A stretch of DNA of 64,000 nucleotides from Heliopora coerulea. Its lineage: Eukaryota > Cnidaria > Anthozoa > Scleralcyonacea > Helioporidae. Both the position numbers and the translations under genes were made by a program. The notes under the pieces were generated by a model. That model worked only from the letters and a program-made list of their open reading frames with translations, was not told the DNA's origin and searched no databases. Every line of letters begins with the position of its first letter. The first letter of the stretch is position 1. The stretch is taken from NCBI GenBank assembly GCA_030142905.1, contig JASJOG010000077.1:1357001-1421000 (forward strand), given 5' to 3'. Positions 1 through 12,062 of this stretch are shown here, piece after piece.

Positions 1-695
1 GAAAATGTAAATTACAAGAAAATTACACATGCCACTAATGGTTTCGAAATACATGAAATGGGTACCTTAGAAGTTTTGAAATTGGTTGAGAAGCTAACAA
101 TACGTAAAGCCAGTGGACTAGATAATATTCCAGTGCGTCTACTGAAACTGAGTGCACCAACCACCATTGAGTCGCTGACCTACATTTTTAACTAGGTAAT
201 TCATAATGGCACTATACCAGCTGAATGCAAATCTCCCAGGGCAACTCTTATTCACAAGGATGGCTGCAAAATGGATCCCAACAACTATACGCCTATTTCT
301 GTCCTGTCGGTGATTGCAAAAATTTTTGAGAAAGTGACTTTCAACCAAACATATGAGTATTTAAACACTAATAACCTTCTTTCTGATTCGCAATCCGGTT
401 TTAGGCCCTAACATTCCACTTTAACAGCATTTCTAGACGCCACTGATAACTGGTATACTAACGCGGACAACGGGATTAATAAATGCCATACTTTCTATTG
501 ATTTAGAAAACGTTTTTGATATCATTGAGCATGATATTCTCTTGAGGAAATTTATTTGTTATGGCTTTAAAGATAAGACCATTGGTCTTTTTCGGAACTA
601 CCTTTCAGAGCGAACGCAAATAACTTTTGTCGATAATGTGCCATCTAAGAGCTGTGATATAGTGTGTGGAATTCCTCAAGAATCTATTTTCGGAT
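1..695 (+). pseudogene. LINE (jockey/CR1-like) reverse transcriptase fragment, decayed
   Basis: Conceptual translation gives the N-terminal half of a non-LTR retrotransposon RT: a run resembling the PISVLSVIAKIFEKV block, then SDSQSGFRP (RT motif 1/2 region), then SIDLENVFD (motif A, with N where K/A is usual) and finally an IPQES block corresponding to the usual PQGS. The reading frame is broken by several stops (for example in the block after FRP and after KCHTFY) and changes frame near position 480, so it is a dead copy. It enters from the left window edge and is cut off at about 695, where a 25-bp tandem repeat and the large inverted repeat begin. The fragment at 26110-27060 looks like the downstream half of the same type of RT. 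Confidence 0.75.
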
Positions 696-745
696 TGTTT
701 GTTTGACATGGGAGGTTGAATGTTTGTTTGACATGGGAGGTTGAA
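696..745. repeat. 25-bp perfect tandem duplication at the tip of the left inverted arm
   Basis: The 25-bp unit beginning TGTTTGTTTGACATGG occurs twice in a row at 696-720 and 721-745. The second copy is the outermost part of the 1,556-bp inverted repeat; the right arm has only one copy. It marks the junction with the LINE fragment. Confidence 0.9.
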
Positions 746-2276
746 CCAAATAATGTTTTTGCGTCGTCGTTTTTGGGTTGCAGTGGTTGCGGTTGTTGAT
801 GGGTGATCCTCGTCATGAATTTACTTTAGGTTGTGACTGAAACTGCTGCGTTTGAGGATTTTTTTCTATTATTGCTACTAAATCGAAGGTTGATCACATG
901 GAGGAAAGTTGCGAAATGTGAGTGTTGATTGATGTTGGGAATTGTTTGAGTACGGATAGTGAGTGATTTGAGTTGCGATTGATAAATTGTGGCAAGAAAG
1001 GAATTAATTAAAATCTTCTAACTGTTTGACATAAAGATCAAGGCTCAAGCTAATCTACAAATTGTAAACTTCCTCGAACGAACATTCAGTCCACGAAATG
1101 ATTACTGTCAACCTTACAGAAAGCCAAACGACGAACCACAATACGTCAACGTTTCTTGCTCTTGCTCACCTTGTGCGAGCCAAACTCAAAATGCAAAGGA
1201 TTACTTGCACTTCCATTTACACTTGCTTCTGCTCTAGTCATCCCCTTCTTGTGTTATTTTCACCATCTTTAAACATGCTCTAGTAGTAAACAAACATGTG
1301 AAGCTAATGTAAATTATAGCTTTCATTTCACATCCCAGTGTTCCCTATGCCAGCTGCTAATCTTAAATTGTTTTAGGTTGACGCGATCGAATTCTAAATT
1401 TAAACTCGACGTCTTCATTACTTGTTTTGGCTTCATCAGCGAAACGTAAATATGTTGATGTTTTGTGATTATTGTCAGGAAAGTTGAAATGAAGGCTTGA
1501 GGATCCCAGTTTCAGTGGTAGATGGGCTGGTCTTAATTTAAGTTACCTTGGCAAAATGCCATCATCCAAACCCCCTTGTTGTATATGTGAAAAATCAATG
1601 TATTTCTTACTAGCTTTATAATGCTGACAGTTTCATAAAATAACGGAACTAAACAAATCGACTAGAAGACGTGCCGGAGATATAAACATTTGGATTTAAG
1701 AAGTAAGAATAAAGGGGCCTGGAGCCATTTGTATGTTGGAAAATGACTAGAGAAAGTTGTCTAGGACATTGATACGTCTATTCCTAAGATCGTTGCCATT
1801 TTTTTTTAATTAAAACTTTATTTAATCACGGAGTCCAAATCACATAATGCGCTCTTCCTTGGAGCGGTGCACTACTTAAAAATTTATATAACAGTTAATA
1901 CAATTATGACAACCAACAAAGAATACTAATAATTACAAAAACTAGAAGAGAGGTTGTTATGAAAGTTGTTAAGAGTTGTTAATTACAGGCAAGCTATTCC
2001 ATAGGACAGATCCCCTGTAACCAGAGGACAATTTGAAAAAGTAAAGAATGAAACACAGACCGAAAAAATGTCATCTTGTGACTTGACATTCAAGTTACAA
2101 CAAGAAACAGACTAGTTGAAAACGGGAATATTTCGGCTCTATTTCAGAGTCATCATCAGACCAAGTGGTTTACAAAAGCTTACTACGTTATATATATATA
2201 TATGCAATTACAAGGATGATGTCATCGGTTATTAACAACGAAATTAACATAGTCGGATATTAACACATGTCAGATT
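721..2276. repeat. Left arm of a 1,556-bp near-identical inverted repeat
   Basis: Position 721-2276 is the reverse complement of 3900-5455, equal in length and almost identical; one visible difference is A/G in the region around 1191/4987. The arm holds no convincing gene; a 61-codon frame at 1098-1283 is mirrored in the other arm and is not recognised. A hammerhead-like motif lies at the inner end (2126-2164). The two arms flank a PLE core of about 1.6 kb. Inverted terminal organisation is known for PLEs, but arms this long and this similar imply a recent event or an assembly artefact. Confidence 0.92.
2126..2164 (-). ncRNA. Hammerhead-like motif in left inverted arm
   Basis: Minus-strand order: CUGAUGA, one U, a stem of GACUCU/AGAGCC with loop GAAAU (one A-C mismatch), then GAAA followed by UAUU. 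This matches the hammerhead core CUGANGA-stem II-GAAA with a very short stem III (AU/AU). Stem I is weak here (only GG/CC next to the core), so activity is doubtful. The mirror copy is at 4013-4052. PLEs are known to carry hammerhead motifs in their terminal repeats. Confidence 0.5.
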
Positions 2277-2329
2277 GACAGCTAGACAGGAGAAAAGCCA
2301 GACAATTGTCGAGTGGCTGAGAAATATAG

Positions 2330-2700
2330 AAATGTTTGATCAGACGAAAAGTGAAAGTTCTTTGTTGGCCTTTAGGCCACTGTTCATTTTCGGCTTATTA
2401 AGTTTGATTAAGAGAGTTTCTAAAATAAGTAATAGGTTCGAACTATTGAATTTACAAGAATGGATTATCTTAAACTTATTAAAGATAAAATTATTGATAT
2501 ATGATTGGGAAGGAGGAGAGGAGTTGTTAAGATTATCAAAGGGAGAATTGAGGTTTGCAAGATAATGGGCATGTGGACAGTTTAGAAGATGTTGTGCTAC
2601 AGCGCTGGTGTTGATGTTGTAAGAGTGTTCCGAAAGGCGAATTTGTAGACAGCGTTCTGTTTGGCAATATATTTGGTATTACAACCATGACAAGTGATTT
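2330..2700 (-). pseudogene. PLE GIY-YIG endonuclease domain fragment
   Basis: Reading the minus strand in mixed frames gives a CHGCNTKYI block (zinc-knuckle plus GIY-YIG start), an arginine/EH-like segment, and a C-terminal run rich in leucine ending in a LNKPKMNSGLK-like tail, all typical of the C-terminal GIY-YIG domain of Penelope-like elements. It is broken by frame changes. It is the downstream continuation of the RT at 3249-3920, from which it is separated by an inserted 364-bp element. Confidence 0.7.
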
Positions 2701-3064
2701 AAACACAGTTTTTAAATACGTAGATACCATGGTGAATGGTAATTCAAGATAAAGTAGGAGAAGATGAAGAGTAATATACGCTTAAAGAGGTATACACAGT
2801 TACCAAAGACTGTTGGATGTTTAGTTCTTAACAGAACTGTTTGAAACTTAAAGAGGTAATATTCTACGTAAAGAATACGCCTAAAGAATCAGAAAAAAGC
2901 ACGATGCATTTCGGCAGACCACTTATCAAGTGCTATACGTCTGCTAGCTAATGGTATCTACGTATTTAAAAACAGCGTATATTACTCTTCATCTTCTCCT
3001 ACTTTATCTTAAATTACCATTCACCATGGTATCTACGTATTTAAAAACTGTGTTTAAATTTGTT
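2701..3064. mobile_element. Foldback/retrozyme-like insertion with 17-bp target duplication
   Basis: An insertion interrupts the PLE coding region. It is flanked by direct copies of a 17-bp target (2684-2700 and 3065-3081, one mismatch). It has inverted arms of about 82 bp (2701-2782 and 2975-3056) that start AAACACAGTTTTTAAATACG, plus an extra partial copy of the arm end at 2951-2977. The centre carries a degenerate hammerhead-like motif (2899-2933). No coding capacity is seen, so it must have been mobilised in trans. Confidence 0.75.
2899..2933 (-). ncRNA. Degenerate hammerhead-like motif
   Basis: Minus strand: stem I GCAC/GUGC is intact, stem III AUG/CAU is intact and GAAA is intact, but the CUGANGA core reads UUGAUAA, so two core bases have changed. 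It is the relative of the better-preserved copy at 35659-35693, which shares stem I and stem III. It is probably inactive. Confidence 0.5.
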
Positions 3065-3248
3065 ACCACGACAAGTGATTTCATAAATAACACTGTTTCG
3101 AGAAGGTCGGGTATTTATCTTTATTAGAAACGAAAAAGGCAGGTTTTTTTGGTTTGATGAATGACAACAAAATTAACTTTAACTTTTAGGTTACGCCGTA
3201 GTTTTTTAATTAAGTTTCGAACAAGAAATTCACCTTGTTTACCTAGGT

Positions 3249-3920
3249 TTACCAAATTTTGGGATCATTGTCTTCAAAGGGCCAGTTGGAAGAGGTGGAG
3301 TTGCCTAAATGCTTGGCTTTGAGTTTTTCAATGAGCAAGTTTCTGACTTTCGCTGAAAAACCATTCCAAGATATAAAGGATTTGAGCGAATGAATTTGCC
3401 GGTTGAGTAAAAAAGAGCTGCTACATATTTTGAAAGCGCGGTAAAACAAAGAGTTAACCCAAGTGACTTTGCGACTAAAGGGTTCAAAGCTGGAATAGTG
3501 GGTGTATTGGCCGGTGTGAGTATCTTTTCGATAGACACCGATGTCATCGTCAGAGATTTTTAATTCAAGAAAATGAATGTTACAATCGGAAAAGCTGTCA
3601 ACCGTGAACATTAGGTTTTTGTCGAAATTGTTAAATTTAGATAACACGAAAGGAATGTTACCGGGTTTAATGAGTGCCAAAGTATCATCAACATAGTGTC
3701 GGTAAAATTTTATGATGCCAGATTTCATTGAATCGGAAACCACTTCTTTTTCAAATTCTGTAAGAATAATATTGGCTAGAACAGGACCTAATGACGACCC
3801 CATGGACACGCCGTCGACTTGTTCGTATAGTTGTTCATTGAAGGAAAAGGTGGTGTTAGTGCAAGAGTCCAAAATTAGTTTTTTTAAGGTGCGTTTGGTA
3901 ATCTGACATGTGTTAATATC
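3249..3920 (-). pseudogene. Penelope-like element reverse transcriptase, C-terminal part
   Basis: An open frame of about 220 codons on the minus strand. Visible RT motifs are DSCTNTTF, then VDGVSMGSSLGPVLANI (motif B region), then HYVDDTLALI (motif C with both Asp) and the thumb-like part SWNGFSAKVRNLL. This set is typical of PLE RTs rather than LINEs. The frame enters from the inverted arm at 3900 and is truncated at its N-terminus (motif A absent), and it ends at the stop at 3249, after which the C-terminal part is frame-shifted and interrupted. The catalytic YVDD is intact but the element cannot make a full enzyme. Confidence 0.85.
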
Positions 3921-5455
3921 CGACTATGTTAATTTCGTTGTTAATAACCGATGACATCATCCTTGTAATTGCATATATATATATATAACGTAGTAAGCTT
4001 TTGTAAACCACTTGGTCTGATGATGACTCTGAAATAGAGCCGAAATATTCCCGTTTTCAACTAGTCTGTTTCTTGTTGTAACTTGAATGTCAAGTCACAA
4101 GATGACATTTTTTCGGTCTGTGTTTCATTCTTTACTTTTTCAAATTGTCCTCTGGTTACAGGGGATCTGTCCTATGGAATAGCTTGCCTGTAATTAACAA
4201 CTCTTAACAACTTTCATAACAACCTCTCTTCTAGTTTTTGTAATTATTAGTATTCTTTGTTGGTTGTCATAATTGTATTAACTGTTATATAAATTTTTAA
4301 GTAGTGCACCGCTCCAAGGAAGAGCGCATTATGTGATTTGGACTCCGTGATTAAATAAAGTTTTAATTAAAAAAAAATGGCAACGATCTTAGGAATAGAC
4401 GTATCAATGTCCTAGACAACTTTCTCTAGTCATTTTCCAACATACAAATGGCTCCAGGCCCCTTTATTCTTACTTCTTAAATCCAAATGTTTATATCTCC
4501 GGCACGTCTTCTAGTCGATTTGTTTAGTTCCGTTATTTTATGAAACTGTCAGCATTATAAAGCTAGTAAGAAATACATTGATTTTTCACATATACAACAA
4601 GGGGGTTTGGATGATGGCATTTTGCCAAGGTAACTTAAATTAAGACCAGCCCATCTACCACTGAAACTGGGATCCTCAAGCCTTCATTTCAACTTTCCTG
4701 ACAATAATCACAAAACATCAACATATTTACGTTTCGCTGATGAAGCCAAAACAAGTAATGAAGACGTCGAGTTTAAATTTAGAATTCGATCGCGTCAACC
4801 TAAAACAATTTAAGATTAGCAGCTGGCATAGGGAACACTGGGATGTGAAATGAAAGCTATAATTTACATTAGCTTCACATGTTTGTTTACTACTAGAGCA
4901 TGTTTAAAGATGGTGAAAATAACACAAGAAGGGGATGACTAGAGCAGAAGCAAGTGTAAATGGAAGTGCAAGTAATCCTTTGCATTCTGAGTTTGGCTCG
5001 CACAAGGTGAGCAAGAGCAAGAAACGTTGACGTATTGTGGTTCGTCGTTTGGCTTTCTGTAAGGTTGACAGTAATCATTTCGTGGACTGAATGTTCGTTC
5101 GAGGAAGTTTACAATTTGTAGATTAGCTTGAGCCTTGATCTTTATGTCAAACAGTTAGAAGATTTTAATTAATTCCTTTCTTGCCACAATTTATCAATCG
5201 CAACTCAAATCACTCACTATCCGTACTCAAACAATTCCCAACATCAATCAACACTCACATTTCGCAACTTTCCTCCATGTGATCAACCTTCGATTTAGTA
5301 GCAATAATAGAAAAAAATCCTCAAACGCAGCAGTTTCAGTCACAACCTAAAGTAAATTCATGACGAGGATCACCCATCAACAACCGCAACCACTGCAACC
5401 CAAAAACGACGACGCAAAAACATTATTTGGTTCAACCTCCCATGTCAAACAAACA
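3900..5455. repeat. Right arm of the 1,556-bp inverted repeat
   Basis: Reverse complement of 721-2276. It contains the (TA)n tract, the hammerhead-like motif at 4013-4052 and the mirrored 61-codon frame (4893-5078). The PLE RT reading frame runs across the core/arm junction for a few codons, so the inner arm end is PLE sequence while the outer ~1.4 kb is not recognised. Confidence 0.92.
4013..4052 (+). ncRNA. Hammerhead-like motif in right inverted arm
   Basis: Same sequence as 2126-2164 on the opposite strand: CUGAUGA, U, GACUCU-GAAAU-AGAGCC, GAAA, UAUU. The pair therefore faces outward from the PLE core in both directions. Stem I pairing is poor. Confidence 0.5.
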
Positions 5456-5717
5456 TTGGGTATCGTTTTCAAAAACTAATCGATGAGCAGTTTTCGAAAT
5501 CAAGTAAACTGCGGAAATTTTTTAACCGAAACACAATTAAAATTAGTTAAAGATGTATGGATAACATGAAATGTGCGATCACAAGACATAACTCCAGACT
5601 CCTTAACCAAACAAAGAATCCACTATAAAAGCAACATTGCATTTGTACGATAAAAGAAGAGTGTTACACCCGAGGAATTTGTATAGCAAGCGTCGTCTAA
5701 AGGGCCAGCGTACACCG

Positions 5718-6027
5718 CACTGCAAAAAAATTAGAATCTCGGGTAGATATTTTTTCCAGTTTTAAGATTAATTTCCTGGCTTTAAGAAGTAAATTCTTGA
5801 TAAAAAAAAAAGCCGTGTGCATTTCTTTCTTCTTTCAAGAAATTTAAGCAAATACATCTTGATTCAAGAAAACATGCCTTCCTTCAAGAATTTCTTTTCT
5901 TAAAAAAGATAGCTTATTAAGAAAAATTATCCTGTCTACGAGACAAGATAACATTTCTTAATTTAAGAAATATGGCCTTAAAACAAGATTTTTGTCTTAA
6001 AATAAGAATTTTATTTTTTGCAGTGCA
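5718..6027. mobile_element. Short non-autonomous DNA element (MITE-like)
   Basis: Ends are GCACTGCAAAAAAATT and, inverted, AATTTTATTTTTTGCAGTGC. The interior is about 310 bp of AT-rich DNA with many short palindromes of the type CTTAA/TTAAG. No target duplication could be settled by eye. No coding sequence. Confidence 0.5.
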
Positions 6028-6527
6028 AACACTAAGGACACAAAGTAATAAGTCGGCACGACGGCAAATTGTTTCAACCAAATAGAGATAAAGAACTACA
6101 TATGAGAGGAAAATAATAAATAAATACATATAAAATAAACGGATCTTCTACATAAAATGGAGCAAACTAAAATGTGCTGCTGCTTACACAAGGTCTAAGG
6201 TATATAACCGCCTTATATCACCACTGTTGAGTTTTCTAAAACTGATTTAGCAAAGTTTGGCTAATCGCAGTTGACTTTCTTTCAAAGTTATTCAGTTTTC
6301 TATACATTTTTAGATGTGGTTGTGGAGAATATTGAAAGTTTCCAAAAGAAATTTTGTTGGCGATAGTGCTCACAAGTGGAATGAATGTCGCTGGTTTGTT
6401 TGCACGGGTTGATGGATTATATGTGTCTACGTTTTAAGTCGTTTTTAATATTTGCAATGAAGTGTCAGGTTGAGTGACCTATTAGATTTACAGGTTGATA
6501 ACTAGATATCAACCTCATGAATAGTTA

Positions 6528-6562
<35 letters not shown>

Positions 6563-8037
6563 TGCGTGCAGGTGCATGTGTTTGTACGAACATGTATATA
6601 TGTATATGTATTTGTGTGTGTGTTAGCATACGTATATGTTTGTATGTGTATGTGTTTAACATCCAAATTCATGACATGGCGGATTCCTTGTAGCAACCAG
6701 TAGACACAGTAAGCAACTGTGGTTCTTTTCTATTAAACTGTGAAACTGATACAAGAAGTCGGTCTTCTTGCTGTATAAGCACTTTAAATATGGCGTGGTC
6801 CTAAAACTCTTTTAGCAACCCAGTATCTAGCCAGCAAAATCATTGAAAATAACTCTCCCTATTGCTGCATAATATTAGAGCTTGAATTAACCCAGGCCAG
6901 TATTCTAAGTTTCTTTGGAGCTCTGCATTCCGTCCTACTGCCGTTAGTCTCCATGGATTATAGCGAGAATGAAACAAGACCTCACCTTCTGTCCGTTGGC
7001 ATCGGTGAGAACAAAGCTAGAGAATATTGGTAAAGGATGAGGAGATTTTCGCGGCCAACATTCAACGATGACGCCCATCGGCAAACAAAATAGAGGTACT
7101 TGTGCAGGAAGTGTGAACCCATCTATATCTTTTTGAGGATATCTACTGAGGATCTCTGTAACGACAAATTATAATGTTGCAGAAATGATGACATCAAGTG
7201 TAACAGTAACCACATGCATAGAACCGAAAACTATACATTCATACAAACATATACATATACACATATACATTCTCTGATTAAATTAACCAAGACTGTGAGT
7301 CGTGATGCAGTGAAAAAATGTTTAGCATAAATATTTAATAAGATATAAGAAAAATAGAAAAGCCATCAAAATGTTATCGCCCTGAACAATGTCGTATGAA
7401 GGTTGGCATAATTTTTATTTTTCTAGTTGATGATTGCCGAGGGAGGGGTGCACACGTCTAGTTAGCCCTCAATTGCCGTTAGTGAACATTTCGCCAGTGA
7501 TGACTACGGCTTCATGTGCAAGGTTAATTAATGGACGTTTTCCTAGAAGTAAACAATCGTTTCTCTTTTCGCTGTCAATTTCTTGAAAGAAATTGTTCCG
7601 TGGACATCTGCTGTAAACTAGCAGACAGCTGGAAAACATATTGCTCTATATGTTAGAAAAGGAAAAATCAAAATTTGAAATTGAGATTTTTTTGACTAAT
7701 TTAAAGGCTGTTTATATTTCGAAAGTGGACTACATCGACACATTCCGAGGAACTGTCTACATTAGTTGAGATGATATGCTCATAATTAACCAGCAGTTAC
7801 AACACCAAATTACTCATTCATTAAGTAAACCAGGATCTGTTCGCTGCATGAAGTAAATAATTCTTGACTTAATAAAACATATTTAACTAAGTCGCATTTT
7901 AATAACTGTAGACAGGTAGACAGATCGATGGTCAGGAAGGCAGGCAGAAAGGTTGGTATATAGATAGGTGACTAAATAGTCAGGTAGGCGTCTAGGCGAG
8001 TGGGTTCGCACGTTGGCATCAAAGTAGGGAGGCATGA
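6028..8037. other. No gene seen; microsatellites only
   Basis: Contains a (TG)n tract at about 6528-6565 with degenerate TG/TA runs up to 6655, and otherwise unremarkable AT-rich DNA. The short open frames here are either repeat-encoded or have no recognisable similarity. Confidence 0.6.
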
Positions 8038-8123
<86 letters not shown>

Positions 8124-8130
8124 GCAGGCA

Positions 8131-8163
<33 letters not shown>

Positions 8164-8193
8164 GCAGGCAGGCAGGCTGGCTGGCAGGCAGTT
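8038..8193. repeat. (GGCT/GGCA)n tetranucleotide satellite
   Basis: About 155 bp of GGCT repeats interrupted by blocks of GGCA. Both strands are open because the unit has no stop codon in several frames, giving artificial repetitive peptides; these are not genes. Confidence 0.95.
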
Positions 8194-8748
8194 ACGTAAA
8201 AAGCTAGAAGGTCTCTGTATGTGTACGTGTCTACGTATGTCGACATGTGAGTAAATGTGTTGATGTTGTAGATAAATTTGAATTTCAGGTCAGTCGATTT
8301 CAACAAAAGGCCTTTAAGTTTCATCCTAAGACCTTCGATTTTAACTTACTTTAATCGACTCTACACGCGTCGTCATAGCTGCTAATAACTGCTAAACGTG
8401 AAACTAAGTTGCTTGGTCTTGATGTTCACCAGGTATTTTCTTTCAGTGCTGATTAGGATTTTAATATGGTTAGGCGAGCAAGAAAGTAACCGTTTGCCGT
8501 TTACCCGTTACTGGGTCGGGTTAGTGTGTAAGTCCGCTGGTGAGCCAAGTTAGTTTCTAAAGTCTGAGTTTTTTTTTTGCATTAAATGCACCGGTTAATC
8601 AGCATTTGTGATCAATCCAATAGTTGGTCGGGGAGGTGTATAAGTTACTTCGTAAAACCGGTTAGTATTTATGATTAGTTTTTATTTGGGTTAGGTGACA
8701 TAAATAATGATTAACCCGCATCAAAACCTATTGTTTTCACTCTGCTCC

Positions 8749-8930
8749 ATATCAGCGAATGCACAGAGCAAAATTATGCAAGTCAAGTTTGCTTAATTTT
8801 GGTCGCCAAATTCGCTGATATAATGCAGAGAAAACGTAATGGATTTTGGACCTGGTCAGTAGTTACAACAGATAATTACTTCGGCACGCAGTGTTATTGG
8901 ATATAATACTGCGTGCCTCAGTAATTATCT
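8749..8930. repeat. Two adjacent hairpin-forming inverted repeats
   Basis: An inverted pair ATATCAGCGAAT / ATTCGCTGATAT brackets 8749-8826, and 8871-8930 forms a second hairpin whose arms read GATAATTACT...GGCACGCAGT and their complement. Probably remnants of a foldback element. Confidence 0.6.
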
Positions 8931-9201
8931 ATTAAATAATGCCGTTTGCAGTCAACTAGTTGGTAGGCTGGGATGGCGAATGATCTAGACGGTAAACCCG
9001 GTTTATTAAATGGCCTGGAACCTAGGGGAAGTAATATTACGAGCAAAATGATTAGCAAATGCAACCAAAACTCGTGCATATTCCCAGTGAACGAGGTTAG
9101 TAAGTGAATGAGTGATCATGACGTAAGTAAACCAGACTACAGTAATATAAAGTAGGCATATGTAGAAAGGTAAGTGGAAAGTAAAGGCGAATGAATGGTT
9201 G

Positions 9202-10115
9202 TAGTGATTGACCGATCATGCCACAATCGCAAATTACCAATTACCGATTGTTCTAAGTCATAATCGGTCCGATTCCGATTCCGATTATCAAAACGAGTCC
9301 AATGACGTCATTCATTCTGCACGCAAGCCTGGCGTAAACAACTTTAAATGGGTTCCTTGGCCAAAAATTTGTAAGAAAACACAATTCCTTCGCAGGGTAA
9401 AATCATTTTTAACCCACTGCTAAGTTAGTAGCTTTGCATAAGAGACTTGCACACGCTTCAACTTGTTAGTAGGAGAAATAGCAAAATACTTTTAGCAGGT
9501 TTTTTTTTTTTTTTTAAAAAGTAATTTTCTGGCCAGACTCGTTGACGCCTTTTCATTCTGGCGCGACACTAGCAATCAATAACAACAGCACAGCTAAAGC
9601 ATTCAGTGTTCCAGTGCTAGCCGACGTGCAACTTGCAGACGTTTTGAAAAGACTTTGATAAAGCAAACAACAAATCTTTATTTCCGGTTGTGTTGAGCAG
9701 TGAAGGAAATATTTCCTTCTCACACAATAGTGTCTTAAATACCAATTTGTATTTATTTAAAAGAAAGCCATTCATCTAGAAATCTGTCGAAGAATTTTCA
9801 GTAGACATCTGAAGGTTGCTCAAGCCGAACTGACGATCAACATCCGATTATTTTTGTAATTTTATCTATTTCACATTGCATTATAAGATTGTGTAAGTGA
9901 CTGCCTGGTGATAGACAAATACACGCGTGCATCTCGCTGCTGACCGTAGAAGAAACTGATGAAAACGATGCCAATTTGGCAACTTCTGAAGAGTTGTTTT
10001 ATTTCCATATTAATCGGTTATAATTGGGAAATACAGGAACTTTAACCGATTCCGATTGTCTACCGATAACGCAATAATCGGTCCGATTCCGATTCCGATT
10101 ATCGGTCAGTCACTA
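9202..10115. mobile_element. Non-autonomous hAT-type element (914 bp)
   Basis: Terminal inverted repeats TAGTGATTGACCGAT (left) and its complement with one change (right, ending ATCGGTCAGTCACTA). A perfect 8-bp target duplication AATGGTTG flanks it at 9194-9201 and 10116-10123, as expected for hAT elements. Sub-terminal regions hold repeated CCGATT motifs. No transposase is present. Confidence 0.85.
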
Positions 10116-10123
10116 AATGGTTG

Positions 10124-11829
10124 GTTATGGAGTCGATAGAGAGACAGAGATGGAGTATCTTTTTGGGAGTGGTGTGAACTGAACTAGATTGAAAACTATT
10201 GATCAAGGTTGAAATGGATTGACTTGAAATACAAATTTACCTTTAACATGTATGGGTACAAATTTACCTTTAACATATAAACGAATGTACGGGTGTATTC
10301 ACGCTTGTCAGCCCACCTTCTTAGAGGTATCTGTCTGTACACGTGTTACACTGCAATGTACTTCGGTATTAAAGTTGACGCTATTTGTAATAAGTGATTT
10401 ATGCACGGGTGTTTTACCTGCTTCGTACGTGATGCAATGGGGGCGAGCGGGTGATTTTCGGTAGCACAGATACACATCAGAGCTGACCTAAACAACAAAT
10501 ATTTTCAAAATAGGTTCAGATGAGTGGTGTTATTAATAAACAGCTTAATACCCAATACAAAAGTTGACCAGTTAACACAATTTCTTAGCTTGGTAAGCGC
10601 GGTTTTTGTACACGTATCCCTGTCATATTTTTGTTGAAGATATACGCCTCAATTTATGTTAAGATGCAGATACATACAAGGGAAGGAAAAAAGAAACAAA
10701 ACCTACCAGGGAGACGTAATCAGCTACTGATAAATACATTGAAGTCGCAGATGTTATTTTTAGTATCAAAAAAAATATTGAAATTTTTTTAACGTATTTT
10801 TTAAAGCAAATTAAAATTTATGTCATGGTTTCGTATGTATGAGATGTGGAAATGTCTATAAGCTAAGTTTTAATTAGACATAAGCACACAGAATACCCTT
10901 TCTTTTTATCGATAGTACCTGTAAGAGCCTTTACCGACTGTGAAGCATAGAGACAATAAGAATAGAGCCACTACACGAAGAGTCTAAGGTCCCATAAGCT
11001 GATATTCCGTAAATCACAACTTATCGGTTAATTACTTTCGTGACCGACTGTGTTTTCATACTTGACTAAAAACTTACACTACTATGCGCCTTTGAATAGT
11101 TCGGCTTATGTATTTTGGCATGTGTGAGCTCTGTTTGGCTGATGTAGGGCTCGCCACAGAGTTTCGTTTATTCATTTCGATAGCTTCAACTATTCGGTTT
11201 CAGAAATAAAAGTATGGGCAAATGCACAATCTTAAGGTTGATTTCCAATGAGCGTAAAATGTCTTGAGAGCGATAATTCTATCGTTAAAAAGTTAGTATG
11301 TTCCATTTATTTCATTTTCATTTTACTTTATTCCATTTAATTTCATTTTACCTGGTTTTATTGTATTTTATTTCTTCTTGTTTTGTTTTATTTTGTTTTA
11401 TTTTTTTCTTTTTCTTTTATTTTATTTTAGTTTAGTTAAGTTTAGTCCATTTTATTTCATTTTATTTCATTTCATATTACTTTATTCTTTTGGTTACCCG
11501 CAACGTCAGTAAAATGGGAAGTGACATTCCAATTTCATTATCTTTTCGTTTACCTTCCGCTTATTTTTACTGGTCACAATGATTATTTCCGTGATTCGAA
11601 CATATAATATCTAGTGTTGTTCTGATTTCACCTCACATCTTACTCAGACGAAGAAATCCTGCCCAACTTGCCAATATCTCGTTTTCTCATTTTTTGGCAA
11701 AGTACTACCTTTCAACTTTTTCTACTTGGTCAACAACAGTTTTCACAACTTTATTACTCTATTATAACATCACAACGTTACTTCAAATGTAGTTGATAAT
11801 TGACATAGGTATCAATGGTTTGCCGAAGT
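10124..11829. other. No gene seen; degenerate ATTTT-rich tract
   Basis: Plain AT-rich sequence with a run of TTTTA/TTTCA pentanucleotides at about 11295-11480. Nothing coding is supported. Confidence 0.6.
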
Positions 11830-12062
11830 CAACTGAAAAAGTTGACTCGAGTGGGACTTGAACTCGCACCTTCGGGATACCGGTCCGCCGCTCTACCCGT
11901 TCAGCTATCGAGTCCACAGGGATTGGAGGCGAGTTTTTATCCAATTTAAGTGCACGAGATATTCTTGCGACAACTTAACGCTATCCATGAGGATGGATGT
12001 GCAGTGTTTCAATTCCTATTCAGAATCATCCTCAGGGTATTATGAAACGAAAACTTCACAAT
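11830..12062 (-). repeat. tRNA-derived SINE with upstream hammerhead-like motif
   Basis: Minus strand. The tRNA-like part (11844-11914) has a 7-bp acceptor stem GACTCGA/TCGAGTC, an A-box-like TAGCTGAACGGGTAGAGC and a B-box-like GAGTTCAAGTCCC. About 100 nt upstream on the same strand (around 12005-12045) is CUGAGGA, U, GAUUCU/AGGAAUU, GAAAC, a hammerhead-like core. Other copies: 36352-36480 (minus) and 36890-37400 (plus). A 3' tail piece is repeated in inverted orientation at 12075-12100. Confidence 0.75.

Noticed and set aside
1385..1450. CUGAUGA in the inverted arm next to GAAACG
   Set aside because: GAAA lies before, not after, the core and no stem II can be formed.
6502..6696. Thr/His-rich frame
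   Set aside because: Translation of the TG microsatellite.
8000..8324. Repetitive Trp-Leu-Ala-Gly and Gln-Pro-Ala-Ser open frames on both strands
   Set aside because: Produced by the stop-free GGCT/GGCA tetranucleotide repeat; both strands open, no start context.
11844..11914. Possible tRNA gene
   Set aside because: Acceptor stem and A/B boxes are present, but the anticodon arm does not pair properly and the sequence recurs with shared flanks, so it is a SINE head. The same applies to 22128-22203, 36352-36422, 37286-37356, 39349-39424 and 39696-39771.
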